Source of the DNA: Campylobacter concisus
GTDB lineage: Bacteria > Campylobacterota > Campylobacteria > Campylobacterales > Campylobacteraceae
NCBI RefSeq assembly: GCF_002913745.1
Contig: NZ_PPCG01000002.1
Span: 1-62,928, forward strand
DNA: 62,928 nt
Reading direction: 5' to 3'
The notes below the pieces were generated by a model. It had not been told where the DNA came from and made no database searches. It saw only the letters and a list, made by a program, of their open reading frames with translations. Positions 18,038 to 27,664 of the stretch are shown in pieces; position 1 is the stretch's first letter; the number at the start of each line of letters is the position of its first letter. A program made the position numbers and the translations under genes.

Positions 18038-18706
18038 ATGAAAAATGTTTTAAAATTTAGTGTAGCTCTAGTGATAGCAGCGCTTTTTGCAGGGTGCGCA
18101 AGCGAGAGCTCAAGAGTGGTCGAAACCCCAAAAGTAGCAAGCTACGGCTCAGTTTATAACGGCAAAAAGGTCTCAGTTTCTATTGGCCGCTTTAATAACC
18201 AATCAACCTATCAAAATGGCGCCTTTAGCGACGGCGAGGATAGACTTGGTAACCAAGCTCAAAGCATCCTAATCACAAATTTACAGCAAAGTGGTAGATT
18301 TTCGGTGCTTGAGCGATCAAATATGTCAGTCCTCAAACAAGAGAGCGAGCTAAGCAAAGAGGCTCAAAATTTAAAAGGCTCAAGATACGTCATAACTGGC
18401 GATGTGACTGAGTTTGGCCGCAAGACAACAGGCGATCACCAGCTATTTGGCATACTTGGCAAAGGCAAAAAGCAAACTGCCTACTCAAAGGTAAATTTAA
18501 ACGTTGTCGATACCAAAACGGCTGAGGTCGTCTACTCAGTTAGCGGCGCTGGCGAATACACCCTTTCAAACAGAGAGATTATCGGCTTTGGCGGCACCGC
18601 AGGATACGACTCTACGCTAAATGGCAAGGTGCTAAGCCTAGCGATAGTTGAAGCGGTAAATAACCTAGTAAACGGCATAGAGAGCGGAGCATGGCAAGTA
18701 AAATAG
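18038..18706 (+). CDS. CsgG/HfaB-family lipoprotein
   Basis: 222 residues from ATG 18038 (MKNVLKFSVALVIAALFAGCAS, lipobox Cys). The in-frame start at 18020 lacks a Shine-Dalgarno and would precede the signal sequence. The CsgG domain is visible: VSIGRFNNQST, LITNLQQSGRFSVLERSNM, GSRYVITGDVTEF, NLNVVDTKTAEVVYS. CsgG is the outer-membrane curli secretion channel, but no curli subunits occur here. The gene overlaps the DUF4810 gene and is followed by DUF799, the conserved lipoprotein trio known from Neisseria (GNA1162 locus). Confidence 0.85.
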   Translation: MKNVLKFSVALVIAALFAGCASESSRVVETPKVASYGSVYNGKKVSVSIGRFNNQSTYQNGAFSDGEDRLGNQAQSILITNLQQSGRFSVLERSNMSVLKQESELSKEAQNLKGSRYVITGDVTEFGRKTTGDHQLFGILGKGKKQTAYSKVNLNVVDTKTAEVVYSVSGAGEYTLSNREIIGFGGTAGYDSTLNGKVLSLAIVEAVNNLVNGIESGAWQVK

Positions 18707-19095
18707 GGCTTGCCTGCCTTGGCGCTCTTGCACTCTTAGTTGCAGGGTGCAGCAATGCAAGTGGCCCAAGGTCGCTTTACTACTGGGACGGCACATATAG
18801 TAGCTCGCTATATAGCTATCTAAACGAAGATGGCGACGCAACTGAGCAAATTTCACGCTTAGAAAATTTAGTGCAAAACTCAACCCAAAGGGGCTACAAG
18901 GTTGCGCCTGGACTTTACGCACACCTTGGACTTTTATACTTAAATAATGGGAATTTAGGCGCTGCAAATGCAAATTTTGACAAAGAGGTGCAAAATTTCC
19001 CAGAGTCAAAAGAATTTATAAATTTCATCAAAGGCTCTAAAAATTTAACCCCAAAAAAGCAGAGCAAAAAAGAGGGAGCGAAAGATGAAAAGTAG
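18691..19095 (+). CDS. DUF4810 lipoprotein
   Basis: 134 residues with lipobox (LLVAGCSNAS). RSLYYWDGTYSSSLYSYL near the N-terminus and the helical YAHLGLLYLNNGNLGAANANFDKE (TPR-like) segment are characteristic of DUF4810. It starts inside the CsgG-like gene (16-base overlap) and overlaps the DUF799 gene by 11 bases, so the three are translated as a unit, consistent with a joint outer-membrane assembly. Confidence 0.8.
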   Translation: MASKIGLACLGALALLVAGCSNASGPRSLYYWDGTYSSSLYSYLNEDGDATEQISRLENLVQNSTQRGYKVAPGLYAHLGLLYLNNGNLGAANANFDKEVQNFPESKEFINFIKGSKNLTPKKQSKKEGAKDEK

Positions 19096-19762
19096 CCTGA
19101 AATTTATAGCTGTGACGCTTCTTGCGATATTTTTTGCGGGTTGTTCTTTCAAAGAGCCTGAGCCATACGACTACTCGGCTTTTTTACAAAAAAAGCCACG
19201 CTCCATCCTAGTGCTCATGCCAACAAACGATAGCACCGAAGTAAGCGGCTCAGCAGCGGTTCTGGCTAACTCAGTAGCCCCACTTAGCGAGGCTGGATAC
19301 TATGTATTTCCAGTGGCTCTTGTAAATGATACATTTAAGCAAAATGGCATAACCGAGCCAAGCGAGATCGCAGCCGTGCCACTAAATAAACTTGATAAAA
19401 TTTTCCATGCTGATAGCGTGCTTTACATAAACATCAAAGACTACGGCACAAGCTACGTCGTGGTCTCAAGCTCGACAAAGGTAGTGCTTGAAGCAAAGCT
19501 AGTCGATATAAAAAGTGGCGCGACGCTCTGGCAGGGCGAGGCAGAAGCCGCAGAGGATAGCGGTAATGGACAAAACAGCCTGCTTGGCATGCTAGTCTCA
19601 GCTGTCATCACACAGGTGGCAAACACCATCTCAGATAGATCATACGACCTAGCAGTAAGAGCCGATGCCTACCTCTTTTCTAGAAACTGCCATGACTGCA
19701 TACTTTATGGGCCATATTCGCCGCACTACGGCAAAGACGCCCAGCTACATAAAGATAGATAA
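19085..19762 (+). CDS. DUF799 (GNA1162-like) lipoprotein
   Basis: 225 residues. Lipobox IFFAGCSFK, followed by YDYSAFLQKKPRSILVLMPTNDSTEV, LAEAGYYVFPVALV-type sequence and LVDIKSGATLWQGEA. This matches the DUF799 family, with Neisseria GNA1162 as reference; its structure resembles TolB/CsgG N-terminal folds. Third gene of the lipoprotein trio. The C-terminus has two cysteines in CHDCILYGPYSP. Molecular role unestablished. Confidence 0.82.
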   Translation: MKSSLKFIAVTLLAIFFAGCSFKEPEPYDYSAFLQKKPRSILVLMPTNDSTEVSGSAAVLANSVAPLSEAGYYVFPVALVNDTFKQNGITEPSEIAAVPLNKLDKIFHADSVLYINIKDYGTSYVVVSSSTKVVLEAKLVDIKSGATLWQGEAEAAEDSGNGQNSLLGMLVSAVITQVANTISDRSYDLAVRADAYLFSRNCHDCILYGPYSPHYGKDAQLHKDR

Positions 19763-19767
19763 ATTTA

Positions 19768-20670
19768 ATGTCTAGCCATCAACTTGGAGTGCTTCTTACG
19801 CTAGTTGGTGGCGTGCTTTGGGGATTTAGCGGAGTTTGCGGGCAGTATCTCTTCTCGCAAGGCATTAGCGCTGATTTTTTAGTGCCTTATAGGCTCTTGC
19901 TAGCTGGTGCTTTTATCGTGCTCTACTACGCTTTTAAGGCTAAAAAAGCCGTTTTTGCGCCACTTACTGACGTAAAACTGATGGCTGAGCTTCTTATATA
20001 CGCCCTACTTGGGCTCATGATGACGCAGTATGCCTACTTTTACTCGATCGAGCTCTCAAACGCCGCAGTTGCGACAGTTATCCAATACACCGCTCCAGTT
20101 CTCATCCTAGCCATCATCTGCCTAAAAGAGAGGCGAGCACCAAGACCGCTTGAGATTTTAGCTCTGCTTTGCGCGATGCTTGGCGTCTTTTTCTTGGCTA
20201 CTCACGCACAAATTTCAGCCCTTGTCATCTCACCAGAAGCGCTATTTTGGTGCTTGGTAAGTGCTGTTTGCGTCTGCGTTTATAACCTAGCTCCCGCAAG
20301 GCTAAACGCCAAATACTCAGTCGCGCTCACGCTTGGCTGGGGCATGGTGATAGGCGGCATGGTGCTTTGCCTTTATATGAGGGTGTGGGAGTTTGCAGGG
20401 CTTAGTGGCACGGCGCAGTGGCTGGCATTTCTCGCCGTTATCACGCTTGGCACGATATTTGCATTTAGCTTTTATATGACTGGAGTTAAGCTCATAGGCG
20501 CCTCAAAGGCCAGCATGATAGCCTGCATAGAGCCATTAAGTGCCGCGTTTTTTGGCTACTTTTGGCTTGGGACGAAGTTCGTCTTTTGGGACTTTTTAGG
20601 CTTTGCTCTCATCATATCATGCATATTTTTACTTTCAAAGAAGAGAGATGATATACCTAGCGCAAACTGA
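19768..20670 (+). CDS. EamA/DMT-family transporter (RhaT-like exporter)
   Basis: 300 residues with about ten membrane helices in two EamA repeats. GGVLWGFSGVCGQYLF starts the first repeat, and IQYTAPVLILAIICLKERR and KLIGASKASMIACIEPLSAAFFGYFWLG are the signature segments near the ends of each repeat. Probably exports amino acids or metabolites; substrate not predictable. It begins five bases after the DUF799 stop. Its last 23 bases overlap the next gene. Confidence 0.88.
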   Translation: MSSHQLGVLLTLVGGVLWGFSGVCGQYLFSQGISADFLVPYRLLLAGAFIVLYYAFKAKKAVFAPLTDVKLMAELLIYALLGLMMTQYAYFYSIELSNAAVATVIQYTAPVLILAIICLKERRAPRPLEILALLCAMLGVFFLATHAQISALVISPEALFWCLVSAVCVCVYNLAPARLNAKYSVALTLGWGMVIGGMVLCLYMRVWEFAGLSGTAQWLAFLAVITLGTIFAFSFYMTGVKLIGASKASMIACIEPLSAAFFGYFWLGTKFVFWDFLGFALIISCIFLLSKKRDDIPSAN

Positions 20671-21070
20671 CACGACGGCTGGCTTTTTAAGCAAGGACTA
20701 CAAGGAGATAAACCACGCCAAAATGCGAAGTGAAGGCAAACCTTGCCTCATCACGACGGCTAAATTTAGCGTTTTAAATGAGCTTGCTAGAGCGCCAAAA
20801 AAGTATAAAAATTTCATCCGCCGATCGAGAAAAACGACATTTTTATATCCAAATTTAAAGGCGATCAGGGTCGTAAAAGAGTGCGAACATGAGAAATTCT
20901 TAACCAAATTTGACTGGCTCTACTCAAGTAGCGCAAACAAAAATGGTATGAAATTTGACGAAGTTTGGGCTAGAAGCGTGGCTGATGAAGTTGTTGATGA
21001 ACGATTTTTTGAAGATATGCCATCAAAAATTTATAAAATTTCAAAGAGCAGACTAAAAAAGATCCGTTAG
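20648..21070 (+). CDS. Sua5/YciO/YrdC-like protein, short form
   Basis: 140 residues from ATG 20648 (MIYLAQTDTTAGFLSKDY), inside the end of the DMT gene. The TDTTAGF element matches the TDTxYG motif of YrdC-fold proteins, followed by KMRSEGKPCLITTAKF in the position of the K(G)RP...PL segment. YrdC/Sua5 make threonylcarbamoyl-AMP for t6A tRNA, but this protein is shorter and more divergent than TsaC, so it may be a paralogue without that activity. The C-terminus is very basic (SKSRLKKIR). Confidence 0.7.
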   Translation: MIYLAQTDTTAGFLSKDYKEINHAKMRSEGKPCLITTAKFSVLNELARAPKKYKNFIRRSRKTTFLYPNLKAIRVVKECEHEKFLTKFDWLYSSSANKNGMKFDEVWARSVADEVVDERFFEDMPSKIYKISKSRLKKIR

Positions 21071-21921
21071 TTAAATTTACGCCCTGCACTTTTTATAAAT
21101 TTAGGTAGTTTTTGTGGTTTGAGGTGATAAATTTGCTAAATTTCATCACTAACAAGAGCAGTTTTAAAAGCTAGTTTTTTAGACAAGGTCTAAATTTAAT
21201 CTACTAATTAGATAAATTTACAAATGTCCAAACTAAATTTAGCCTATCACTTGCTATAAACTTCGCCCTAGACTACTTTTTAAAATTTAAGGTCACCAAC
21301 TTTAGCTAACCACTAACCAATATAAATTTGCGCCAATATCTAAAGTTGACCACTAAGACCAAATTTAAGTTATTCAGGCTCTGCCAACTCGCATAAATTT
21401 ACAAATTTAGAGCAAGAAAGGACTAAATTTCATTAAATTTAGCTCATTTGTGCTGGTAAAGTAGCCATTCGACGCAACGCCACTACAACCACGCAAGAAA
21501 AATCAGTCAAGCCACAAATTTAAAATTTTAGCCACTATCAAAATTTGGATGCAGAGATAATCAAATAAGCAAATTTAACAACTCTCAAAACCAAAATTTA
21601 GCCCTTTTGCAAATTCAAAAAAGCAAATTTAATCACCACAGCTAGTTGCGTTTTCACGGGCAAAATAGTCTTTGTAAAACGCAAACTACTCTATAAATTT
21701 CTCGTGACGGCATCAGATCAGACAAATTTACTTATCAAGCATAAATTTACAAATTTGAAGCACCAGAACCCAAAAAACAAAAAGTAGCTTTTATAAATTT
21801 AGAGCAGCCAAAACCCAAATTTGACTAAATTTAGCCAGCACCATTTGGCACGAGCAGATAAATTTACAAAGCAATTTTTTTTGCTAGATTATTAAATTTG
21901 CTTTTGGGGATTAAATTTCAC
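21071..21921. other. 0.85 kb gene desert dense in AAATTT
   Basis: No reading frame with coding character exists on either strand. Counted by eye, the palindromic hexamer AAATTT occurs about 30 times, roughly one per 29 bases, often as TAAATTTA or CTAAATTTAG and irregularly spaced. The word is common genome-wide here but clearly denser in this stretch. I see no tRNA, CRISPR-like regular spacing or strong hairpin. It could be decayed coding DNA, an architectural region or a regulatory-RNA locus. Confidence 0.6.
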
Positions 21922-21923
21922 TT

Positions 21924-21962
21924 GCTAGCCCCTTTGGCTGGCACCAAAGGGATTTTGCTAGC
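21924..21962 (-). terminator. hairpin downstream of typA
   Basis: On the minus strand, GCTAGC - AAAAT - CCCTTTGG - six-base loop - CCAAAGGG - G - GCTAGC forms a long stem with an internal bulge, beginning ten bases after the typA stop. No long U-run follows, so it may act as a terminator or 3' stability element. Confidence 0.55.
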
Positions 21963-21971
21963 AAATTTGGA

Positions 21972-23774
21972 TTATAGTTTTGCTTTTCTTTTGCGCTCTG
22001 TTGGGTCTAGATAGCGCTTGCGAACGCGGATATTTATAGGTGTAACCTCGACTAGCTCGTCATCTTCTATCCACTCTAGCGCACGCTCAAGGCTTAGCTT
22101 TCTAGGTGGGACAAGTTTGATCGCATCGTCACTGCCACTTGCACGCACGTTTGTTAGGTTTTTGCCTTTGATAGGATTTACATCAAGGTCGTTTGGACGG
22201 CTGTGCTCGCCGATGATCATGCCCACATAGACTTTTGCCTGCGGATCAAGAAAGAGCACGCCACGATCTTGCAAGTTAAATAGCGAATAAGCAAGCGTTA
22301 CGCCGTTTTCCATAGAAACTAGCGCGCCGTTTGTTCTGTGTTCGACGGTGCCGCTTAGTGGTCTAAACTCCAAAAAGCTATGGTTCATAACGCCCTCGCC
22401 TTTTGTATCAGTCAAAAACTGGCTTCTAAAGCCGATAAGGCCGCGCGCTGGGATCTCAAATTCGATCCTTGTTTGGCCATCACCTGTTGGGTTCATAGAG
22501 ACCATTTCAGCTTTTCTTTTGCCTAGTTTTTCGATGACAGTGCCTGTCGTATCATCAGGCGCGTCGATCACTAAAAGCTCGTATGGCTCGCATTTTACGC
22601 CGTTTATCTCTTTTACGATGACCTCAGGTCTGCCAAGTAAAAACTCATAGCCCTCGCGGCGCATATTTTCAGCCAAGATAGTGATCTGAAGCTCGCCACG
22701 ACCGCTTACTTTAAATTTGCCCTCGCCGATGTTTTCATACTTCATCGCGATATTTGTCTTCATCTCGTTTGCAAGGCGCTCATCGATCTTGTTTGATGTG
22801 ACGTGTTTGCCCTCAGTGCCTGCTAGTGGGCCGTCATTTACAGAAAATACAACGCTAAGGGTTGGCTCTTCGATATGGAGTGGATCAAGCGGATGTGGGT
22901 TGTTTGGATCAACGACGCTATCGCCAACGTCAAGCGCGTCAAAGCCAGCGATCGCTACGATGTCGCCAGTGCCAGCCTCGTTTATATCGATCCTATCAAG
23001 TCCCATAAAACCGATAAGCTTTGAAATTCTACCAGTTGTCTTTGTGCCATCAGCCTTTGCAAGCATGACATTTTGGTTTTTAGCTATCTTGCCGTTAAAA
23101 ATCCTCGCGATGCCGATCTTACCGACGTAATTGTCATAATCAAGCGTGAAAACTTGAAGCTGAAGTGGGTTCTCGTCGCTGCCGCTTGGAGCTGGTACGT
23201 GAGCTAGGATAGTCTCAAAAAGTGGCTGCATATCTTTGTTTTCATCGCTTAGTTTTAGCTTTGCGTAGCCATTTTTAGCAGCTGCATAAACTACTGGAAA
23301 CTCTAACTGCTCGTCATTTGCATCAAGTGCGACAAAAAGGTCAAAAATTTCATTTATAACGCGGTCTGGATCGCCTGCAGGCTTATCTATCTTATTTACG
23401 ACGACGATTGGGCGAAGTCCAAGTGAGAGCGCCTTTTTGACGACAAATTTAGTTTGTGGCATAACGCCCTCTTGCGCATCAACAAGTAGCAAAACGCCAT
23501 CAACCATCTTAAGAACACGCTCTACCTCGCCACCAAAGTCGGCGTGGCCCGGGGTGTCTATGATGTTGATCTTTGTATCTTTGTAGCGAATGGCGGTATT
23601 TTTAGAAAGGATCGTGATGCCACGCTCTCTTTCGATGTCGTTGCTATCCATTACGCGCTCGCCAAGGTTTTGATGCTCGTTAAATGTTCCTGACTGCTTC
23701 AAAAGCTCATCAACCATTGTTGTCTTACCGTGGTCGACGTGCGCGATGACGGCTATATTTCGTATCTTTTCCAA
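21972..23774 (-). CDS. typA: ribosome-associated GTPase TypA/BipA
   Basis: 600 residues, usual family length. G1 [10 protein letters not shown] at residues 11-20, G2 region RERGITI, G3 [11 protein letters not shown] and G4 NKIDKP are intact, followed by EF-G-like domains and the TypA-specific C-terminal domain ([21 protein letters not shown]...). It assists 50S assembly and stress adaptation. Single-gene unit: a TATAAT on the minus strand lies 59 bases upstream and a hairpin follows. Confidence 0.97.
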   Translation of the reverse strand: MEKIRNIAVIAHVDHGKTTMVDELLKQSGTFNEHQNLGERVMDSNDIERERGITILSKNTAIRYKDTKINIIDTPGHADFGGEVERVLKMVDGVLLLVDAQEGVMPQTKFVVKKALSLGLRPIVVVNKIDKPAGDPDRVINEIFDLFVALDANDEQLEFPVVYAAAKNGYAKLKLSDENKDMQPLFETILAHVPAPSGSDENPLQLQVFTLDYDNYVGKIGIARIFNGKIAKNQNVMLAKADGTKTTGRISKLIGFMGLDRIDINEAGTGDIVAIAGFDALDVGDSVVDPNNPHPLDPLHIEEPTLSVVFSVNDGPLAGTEGKHVTSNKIDERLANEMKTNIAMKYENIGEGKFKVSGRGELQITILAENMRREGYEFLLGRPEVIVKEINGVKCEPYELLVIDAPDDTTGTVIEKLGKRKAEMVSMNPTGDGQTRIEFEIPARGLIGFRSQFLTDTKGEGVMNHSFLEFRPLSGTVEHRTNGALVSMENGVTLAYSLFNLQDRGVLFLDPQAKVYVGMIIGEHSRPNDLDVNPIKGKNLTNVRASGSDDAIKLVPPRKLSLERALEWIEDDELVEVTPINIRVRKRYLDPTERKRKAKL

Positions 23775-23832
23775 ATGTTTCTCCGTTTATTAGTTTGCTA
23801 TTTTCGCTTCATCAGTTTTTAAATAGGGGCAG

Positions 23833-23838
23833 ATTATA
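23833..23838 (-). promoter_or_regulatory. -10 box for typA
   Basis: Minus-strand TATAAT (GGCTATAATCTG) 59 bases upstream of the typA start, in the spacer shared with the divergent fliK promoter. Confidence 0.6.
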
Positions 23839-23883
23839 GCCAAATTTTTATAAATTTTAAGCTGATATCAAGAAATTAATTTT

Positions 23884-23899
23884 TGGAATAGATTTTGCA
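23884..23899 (+). promoter_or_regulatory. sigma-54 (RpoN) promoter of fliK-flgD-flgE
   Basis: TTGGAATAGATTTTGCAT matches the TTGGAAC-N5-TTGCTT consensus, with GG (23885-23886) and GC (23897-23898) separated by exactly ten bases. It lies 38 bases before the fliK ATG. In Campylobacter, hook and rod genes are RpoN/FlgR-dependent, so both sequence and context agree. Confidence 0.85.
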
Positions 23900-23935
23900 T
23901 GTTTGGCATTAAGTTTTTAAATTTAAAGGGATTAA

Positions 23936-25336
23936 ATGCAAGCTTACACAGCGAAAAACAACGTAGATTTGCTAGCTCCTGCGGCTACTAAAAAGCCTGC
24001 GGCTGCGAAGAAGTCTCAAAACAACGGCGAGTTTTTGTCGATGGTTTTGGATGCGGCTGCGAGCAAGGCAAATAGCGGTCAAAAGATCACCGAAAAGGAT
24101 GTCAAAGAGATAGTAAAAACTGTTGATATCCAAAAAGAGACGATAGAAAAGGCGCAAAACGAAAGCGTGGCAAAAATTTCAGCCGCACTTGAAGAGAATT
24201 TGGACGAAGATACAAAAAATGAGCTCTATGAAAATGCAAATTTCATGCAGCTTTTGCAAGTTTTAGAGATACTAAATGGCAATGAAAAGGTAAGTAAATT
24301 TCCAAATTTCAGCGACAAAATAGCAAATTTCTTAAGTGTACCCCAAAACGTCGAAGAGCTTAGCAACGTTAAAAGCGTTAGCGATCTTATCGACCTTGCT
24401 AAGAAATTTGACCTTGGCCTTGAAAATATAGAAATTTCAAATGAAGATGTGCCAAAACTAAACGAGATGTTTAAAAATTTGGGCAAGCAGGAATTTTTCA
24501 CGCCGATAAAGACTGAGGACAAGCCTTTTTACTTAAAAGAGCTAAAAAACGAGGTCGAGCAAACTATCATCAAAAACGAGCCAAAAGAGGTCGTAAAGCT
24601 TGATACTTTGCTAAAAGAGGTGGTGGCAAATCCAGTCAGCGAAGTTAAAAATTTAGTCAAAGAAGAGCCTAAAAAGCTAGATGATAGCGAAGTAAAGCTT
24701 GATGATGAGATAGTGGATATTGAGCCAGATGAGCAGCCAAAAGAGCCAAAAGTAAAGGTAAATTTACACGAGCAAAAGGCGCAAAAAGCCCCAACTCTTG
24801 AGTCGCTACTCTTTCCAGAAAGAGAGCAGATGAGCGAGGCTGAGCCAAGCGAGGAGACCTTTAGCAGTGATAATAAATCAGAGCTAAATCAAATGGTAAA
24901 AGATATCGCAAACAGCGCTAAACACCAGCTTCAAACAAAGGCAGAGATAAAAGAGACGCTTAGCAACTTCTCTTCTACACTAAAAGAGCAGGTGCAAAAC
25001 TACAAAGCGCCGATCACTCGCTTTAACATCACGCTTAATCCGCTAAATTTAGGCGAGGTCGAGATCACGATGGTTAATCGCGGCAATAATTTGCATGTAA
25101 ATTTTAGCTCGACCACAGCGACTATGAACCTCTTTTTACAAAACCAAGCTGAGTTTAAAAACAGCCTTGTAAATATGGGATTTACCGAGCTTGAGATGAA
25201 TTTCTCAGATCAAAACCAAAGACAAGAAAAAAGAGAACAAGCAAAGAACAAATATAGCTCAAATCAAAGCGACGAGAGCGAAAATGCTCAAGCGGAACAA
25301 AGCTTGCTTGAGCTAGTAATACCAAGATATATTTAG
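23936..25336 (+). CDS. fliK: flagellar hook-length control protein FliK
   Basis: 466 residues. Long, low-complexity acidic/Lys-rich N-terminal and middle part (ruler region), then the C-terminal Flg_hook domain (about 355-440): APITRFNITLNPLNLGEVEITM, HVNFSSTTATMNLFLQNQAEFKNSL. It stops hook growth and switches export specificity at the FlhB gate. First gene after the sigma-54 promoter; flgD and flgE follow with 8- and 5-base gaps, the order I recall from C. jejuni. Confidence 0.88.
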   Translation: MQAYTAKNNVDLLAPAATKKPAAAKKSQNNGEFLSMVLDAAASKANSGQKITEKDVKEIVKTVDIQKETIEKAQNESVAKISAALEENLDEDTKNELYENANFMQLLQVLEILNGNEKVSKFPNFSDKIANFLSVPQNVEELSNVKSVSDLIDLAKKFDLGLENIEISNEDVPKLNEMFKNLGKQEFFTPIKTEDKPFYLKELKNEVEQTIIKNEPKEVVKLDTLLKEVVANPVSEVKNLVKEEPKKLDDSEVKLDDEIVDIEPDEQPKEPKVKVNLHEQKAQKAPTLESLLFPEREQMSEAEPSEETFSSDNKSELNQMVKDIANSAKHQLQTKAEIKETLSNFSSTLKEQVQNYKAPITRFNITLNPLNLGEVEITMVNRGNNLHVNFSSTTATMNLFLQNQAEFKNSLVNMGFTELEMNFSDQNQRQEKREQAKNKYSSNQSDESENAQAEQSLLELVIPRYI

Positions 25337-25344
25337 GAGAGATT

Positions 25345-26052
25345 ATGGCTTCAGTTTCAGATATAACTACACAAACAACACAGCAAAAAAATGCCGAGAA
25401 AAAGGCTAACTCTAGAATAGACGCGGCAAAAGGCACAGGCACAAACCCAAATTCACAGCTTGACAAAGATGCATTTATGAAGCTACTTTTAACCGAGCTT
25501 CAGCACCAAGACCCAACAAGCCCTATGGATACTGAAAAGATGCTAACGCAAACTAGCCAATTAGCATCAGTCGAGATGCAAGAAAATACAAACAAAGCGA
25601 TGAAAGAGCTAGTAAATCAGCTAAAATCAAACGCAAATGCCTACGCTATCTCAGCCCTTGGCAAGATGGTCTCAACTGGCTCAAATGCAGTCACACTAAC
25701 AGATGAGAAAAAAGATGCAAAATTTGCGCTTTACTTTAAGACAGATCTTGCAAATGGCAAAATCGAGGTCAAAAACGCAAATGGTCAAGTCGTAAGAACA
25801 ACTGATCTAAGCGAGACAAATGCAGGCGTTCATAACCTAGCTTGGGACGGCAAAGACGCGTCTGGCAATCAAGTGCCAAACGGCTCATACACCATTTCAG
25901 CGACTTACACTGGCAAAGATGGCAAAGAGTATAAAACGCAAGTAGGCAACTACCCAGTCGAGGCGGTGAAATTTGTAGATGGCAAGGCTATGATAAAGGT
26001 AGCTGGAGAATACGTTTCAATGGATAAAGTATCTGAATACTACGAGGGCTAA
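25345..26052 (+). CDS. flgD: flagellar hook capping protein FlgD
   Basis: 235 residues. The N-terminal FlgD signature LDKDAFMKLLLTELQHQDPTSPMD (abbreviated here: DKDAFMKLLLTELQ, then QDPTSPMD) and QTSQLASVEM are clear, followed by FlgD Ig-like/tudor domains (HNLAWDGKDASGNQVPNGSYT). It forms the cap under which FlgE polymerises. AGGAGA is the Shine-Dalgarno. Confidence 0.95.
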   Translation: MASVSDITTQTTQQKNAEKKANSRIDAAKGTGTNPNSQLDKDAFMKLLLTELQHQDPTSPMDTEKMLTQTSQLASVEMQENTNKAMKELVNQLKSNANAYAISALGKMVSTGSNAVTLTDEKKDAKFALYFKTDLANGKIEVKNANGQVVRTTDLSETNAGVHNLAWDGKDASGNQVPNGSYTISATYTGKDGKEYKTQVGNYPVEAVKFVDGKAMIKVAGEYVSMDKVSEYYEG

Positions 26053-26057
26053 AAGCC

Positions 26058-27659
26058 ATGATGAGAGGTTTTTACAACGGGGTTAGCGGCATCAAGACGC
26101 AAAGCTTTGGCATGGATGTTTGGTCAAACAACATCTCAAACATAAACAATGTCGGTTTCAAAGCTTCAATCCCTGAGTTTAAAAATTTGATCAACCAAAA
26201 CCTAGTCTCAGCAGGAAGTGGCCCAACTAGCGATCAAGTGGGACTTGGAGCTACTAAGCAAACGACTGCGCTTGACATGTCAAATGGTAGCTTTCAAAGC
26301 ACTGATAACAACTTTGACCTTGCCATAGGCGGAGATGGCTTCTTTGGCGTTGTCGATAAAACAGGCAAAAACTACTACACAAGAACAGGCACTTTTGACA
26401 TAGATGCGGCTGGAAATTTAGTAGATACTAGGGGAAATTTACTCCTTGGCACGCTTGCAAATTTCACTCCGACCACGCCAAGTGCAACCGCTCTTAAAAA
26501 ATATGGTCAAACCTCAAGCGCCCCACAAGCTTACACGGTCTCGCAAGAGGAGCTAAGTCTGGGCGATCCTGGCTCGCAAAAGGGCATAACACTGCCTCAT
26601 TTTTTATTTATGCCAGCTGAGGCTACTACAAAGATCAGCCTAAAAGGCAACCTAAACTCAACCCGCATAACAGACAAAAAAACGACAGCGCTTGATGCTA
26701 GCCAATACGCATACACGCTTGATAATACAAACAAGACGATCTCACTAAACGGGCAGATCCCGCTAAGCACCACATCACTTGGCGCAAAAGCTGGCGACAG
26801 CGTGGTCGTAAAAGTAAAAGATGGCGATGGCAAATTTAGCGAGTTTTCTACCACGCTTGAGGGTGATGGCACTTGGCAGATAAACGACAAGAGCCTTAAA
26901 TTTATGGATTTTGCAAATTTAGAGGTAAATGCCGAAGTCACCTCGCTCGTTGAAGTGCCAAACAAAGAGAAACTAACCTCTGATATCTACAACGCAGACG
27001 GCACAAAGAGCCTAGTTACTATAAATTTAACCAAGCAGATCCCACAAACTGGCGACCAGACTATCTGGGACGCGGTGGCAACGATAACTGATGCTAGCGG
27101 AGCCGTGCAAAACACAGCGATGGGCTCGCTTACATTTAATGGCAGTGGCAGGCTTGTCGCAAATACACTAACAAGCGTTGGCGGCGTAAATTTAAACTTC
27201 GAAGGTGACGGTGATGCGGATGTTTATAACGGCATGACAAGCTCAGCAAACGCCAGAAAAGACTTCAACATAAAAAGAGATGGCTACGCTGAGGGGCTTT
27301 TATCAAAATATAGCGTCGATGACCGTGGCAACATCATGGCAAATTTTGACAACTCACGCGCATTTGCGGTGGCAAAAGTGGCGCTTTATCACTTCATAAA
27401 TGACCAAGGCGTGGCAAAGGTTGGCGACAATCTCTATGAAGCCACAGCCAACTCTGGCGAGCCATTTTTTTACAAAAACAAGGCTGGTGAGACTATTTAC
27501 GGAGCTCAAATTTTAGCAAACAAGCTTGAGATGAGTAACGTCGATCTTGGTCAAGCACTAAGCGAGGTTATCGTCACGCAAAAGGCCTACGAAGCGAGCG
27601 CAAAAAGCATCACGACAAGCGATGAGATGATACAAACTGCTATCCAGATGAAGAAATAA
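26058..27659 (+). CDS. flgE: flagellar hook protein FlgE
   Basis: 533 residues. N-terminal rod/hook D0 helix MMRGFYNGVSGIKTQSFGMD followed by WSNNISNINNVGFKAS, and C-terminal SNVDLGQALSEVIVTQKAYEASAKS, TSDEMIQTAIQMKK, are diagnostic of axial proteins. The long variable middle domain is typical of Campylobacter hooks, which are longer than enterobacterial FlgE. ATG 26058 or 26061 could initiate. A strong terminator follows. Confidence 0.96.
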   Translation: MMRGFYNGVSGIKTQSFGMDVWSNNISNINNVGFKASIPEFKNLINQNLVSAGSGPTSDQVGLGATKQTTALDMSNGSFQSTDNNFDLAIGGDGFFGVVDKTGKNYYTRTGTFDIDAAGNLVDTRGNLLLGTLANFTPTTPSATALKKYGQTSSAPQAYTVSQEELSLGDPGSQKGITLPHFLFMPAEATTKISLKGNLNSTRITDKKTTALDASQYAYTLDNTNKTISLNGQIPLSTTSLGAKAGDSVVVKVKDGDGKFSEFSTTLEGDGTWQINDKSLKFMDFANLEVNAEVTSLVEVPNKEKLTSDIYNADGTKSLVTINLTKQIPQTGDQTIWDAVATITDASGAVQNTAMGSLTFNGSGRLVANTLTSVGGVNLNFEGDGDADVYNGMTSSANARKDFNIKRDGYAEGLLSKYSVDDRGNIMANFDNSRAFAVAKVALYHFINDQGVAKVGDNLYEATANSGEPFFYKNKAGETIYGAQILANKLEMSNVDLGQALSEVIVTQKAYEASAKSITTSDEMIQTAIQMKK

Positions 27660-27664
27660 TCCTT

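Noticed and set aside
21071-21921. Replication origin
   Set aside because: No cluster of TTATCCACA-type DnaA boxes or dnaA/dnaN neighbours; enrichment is confined to AAATTT.
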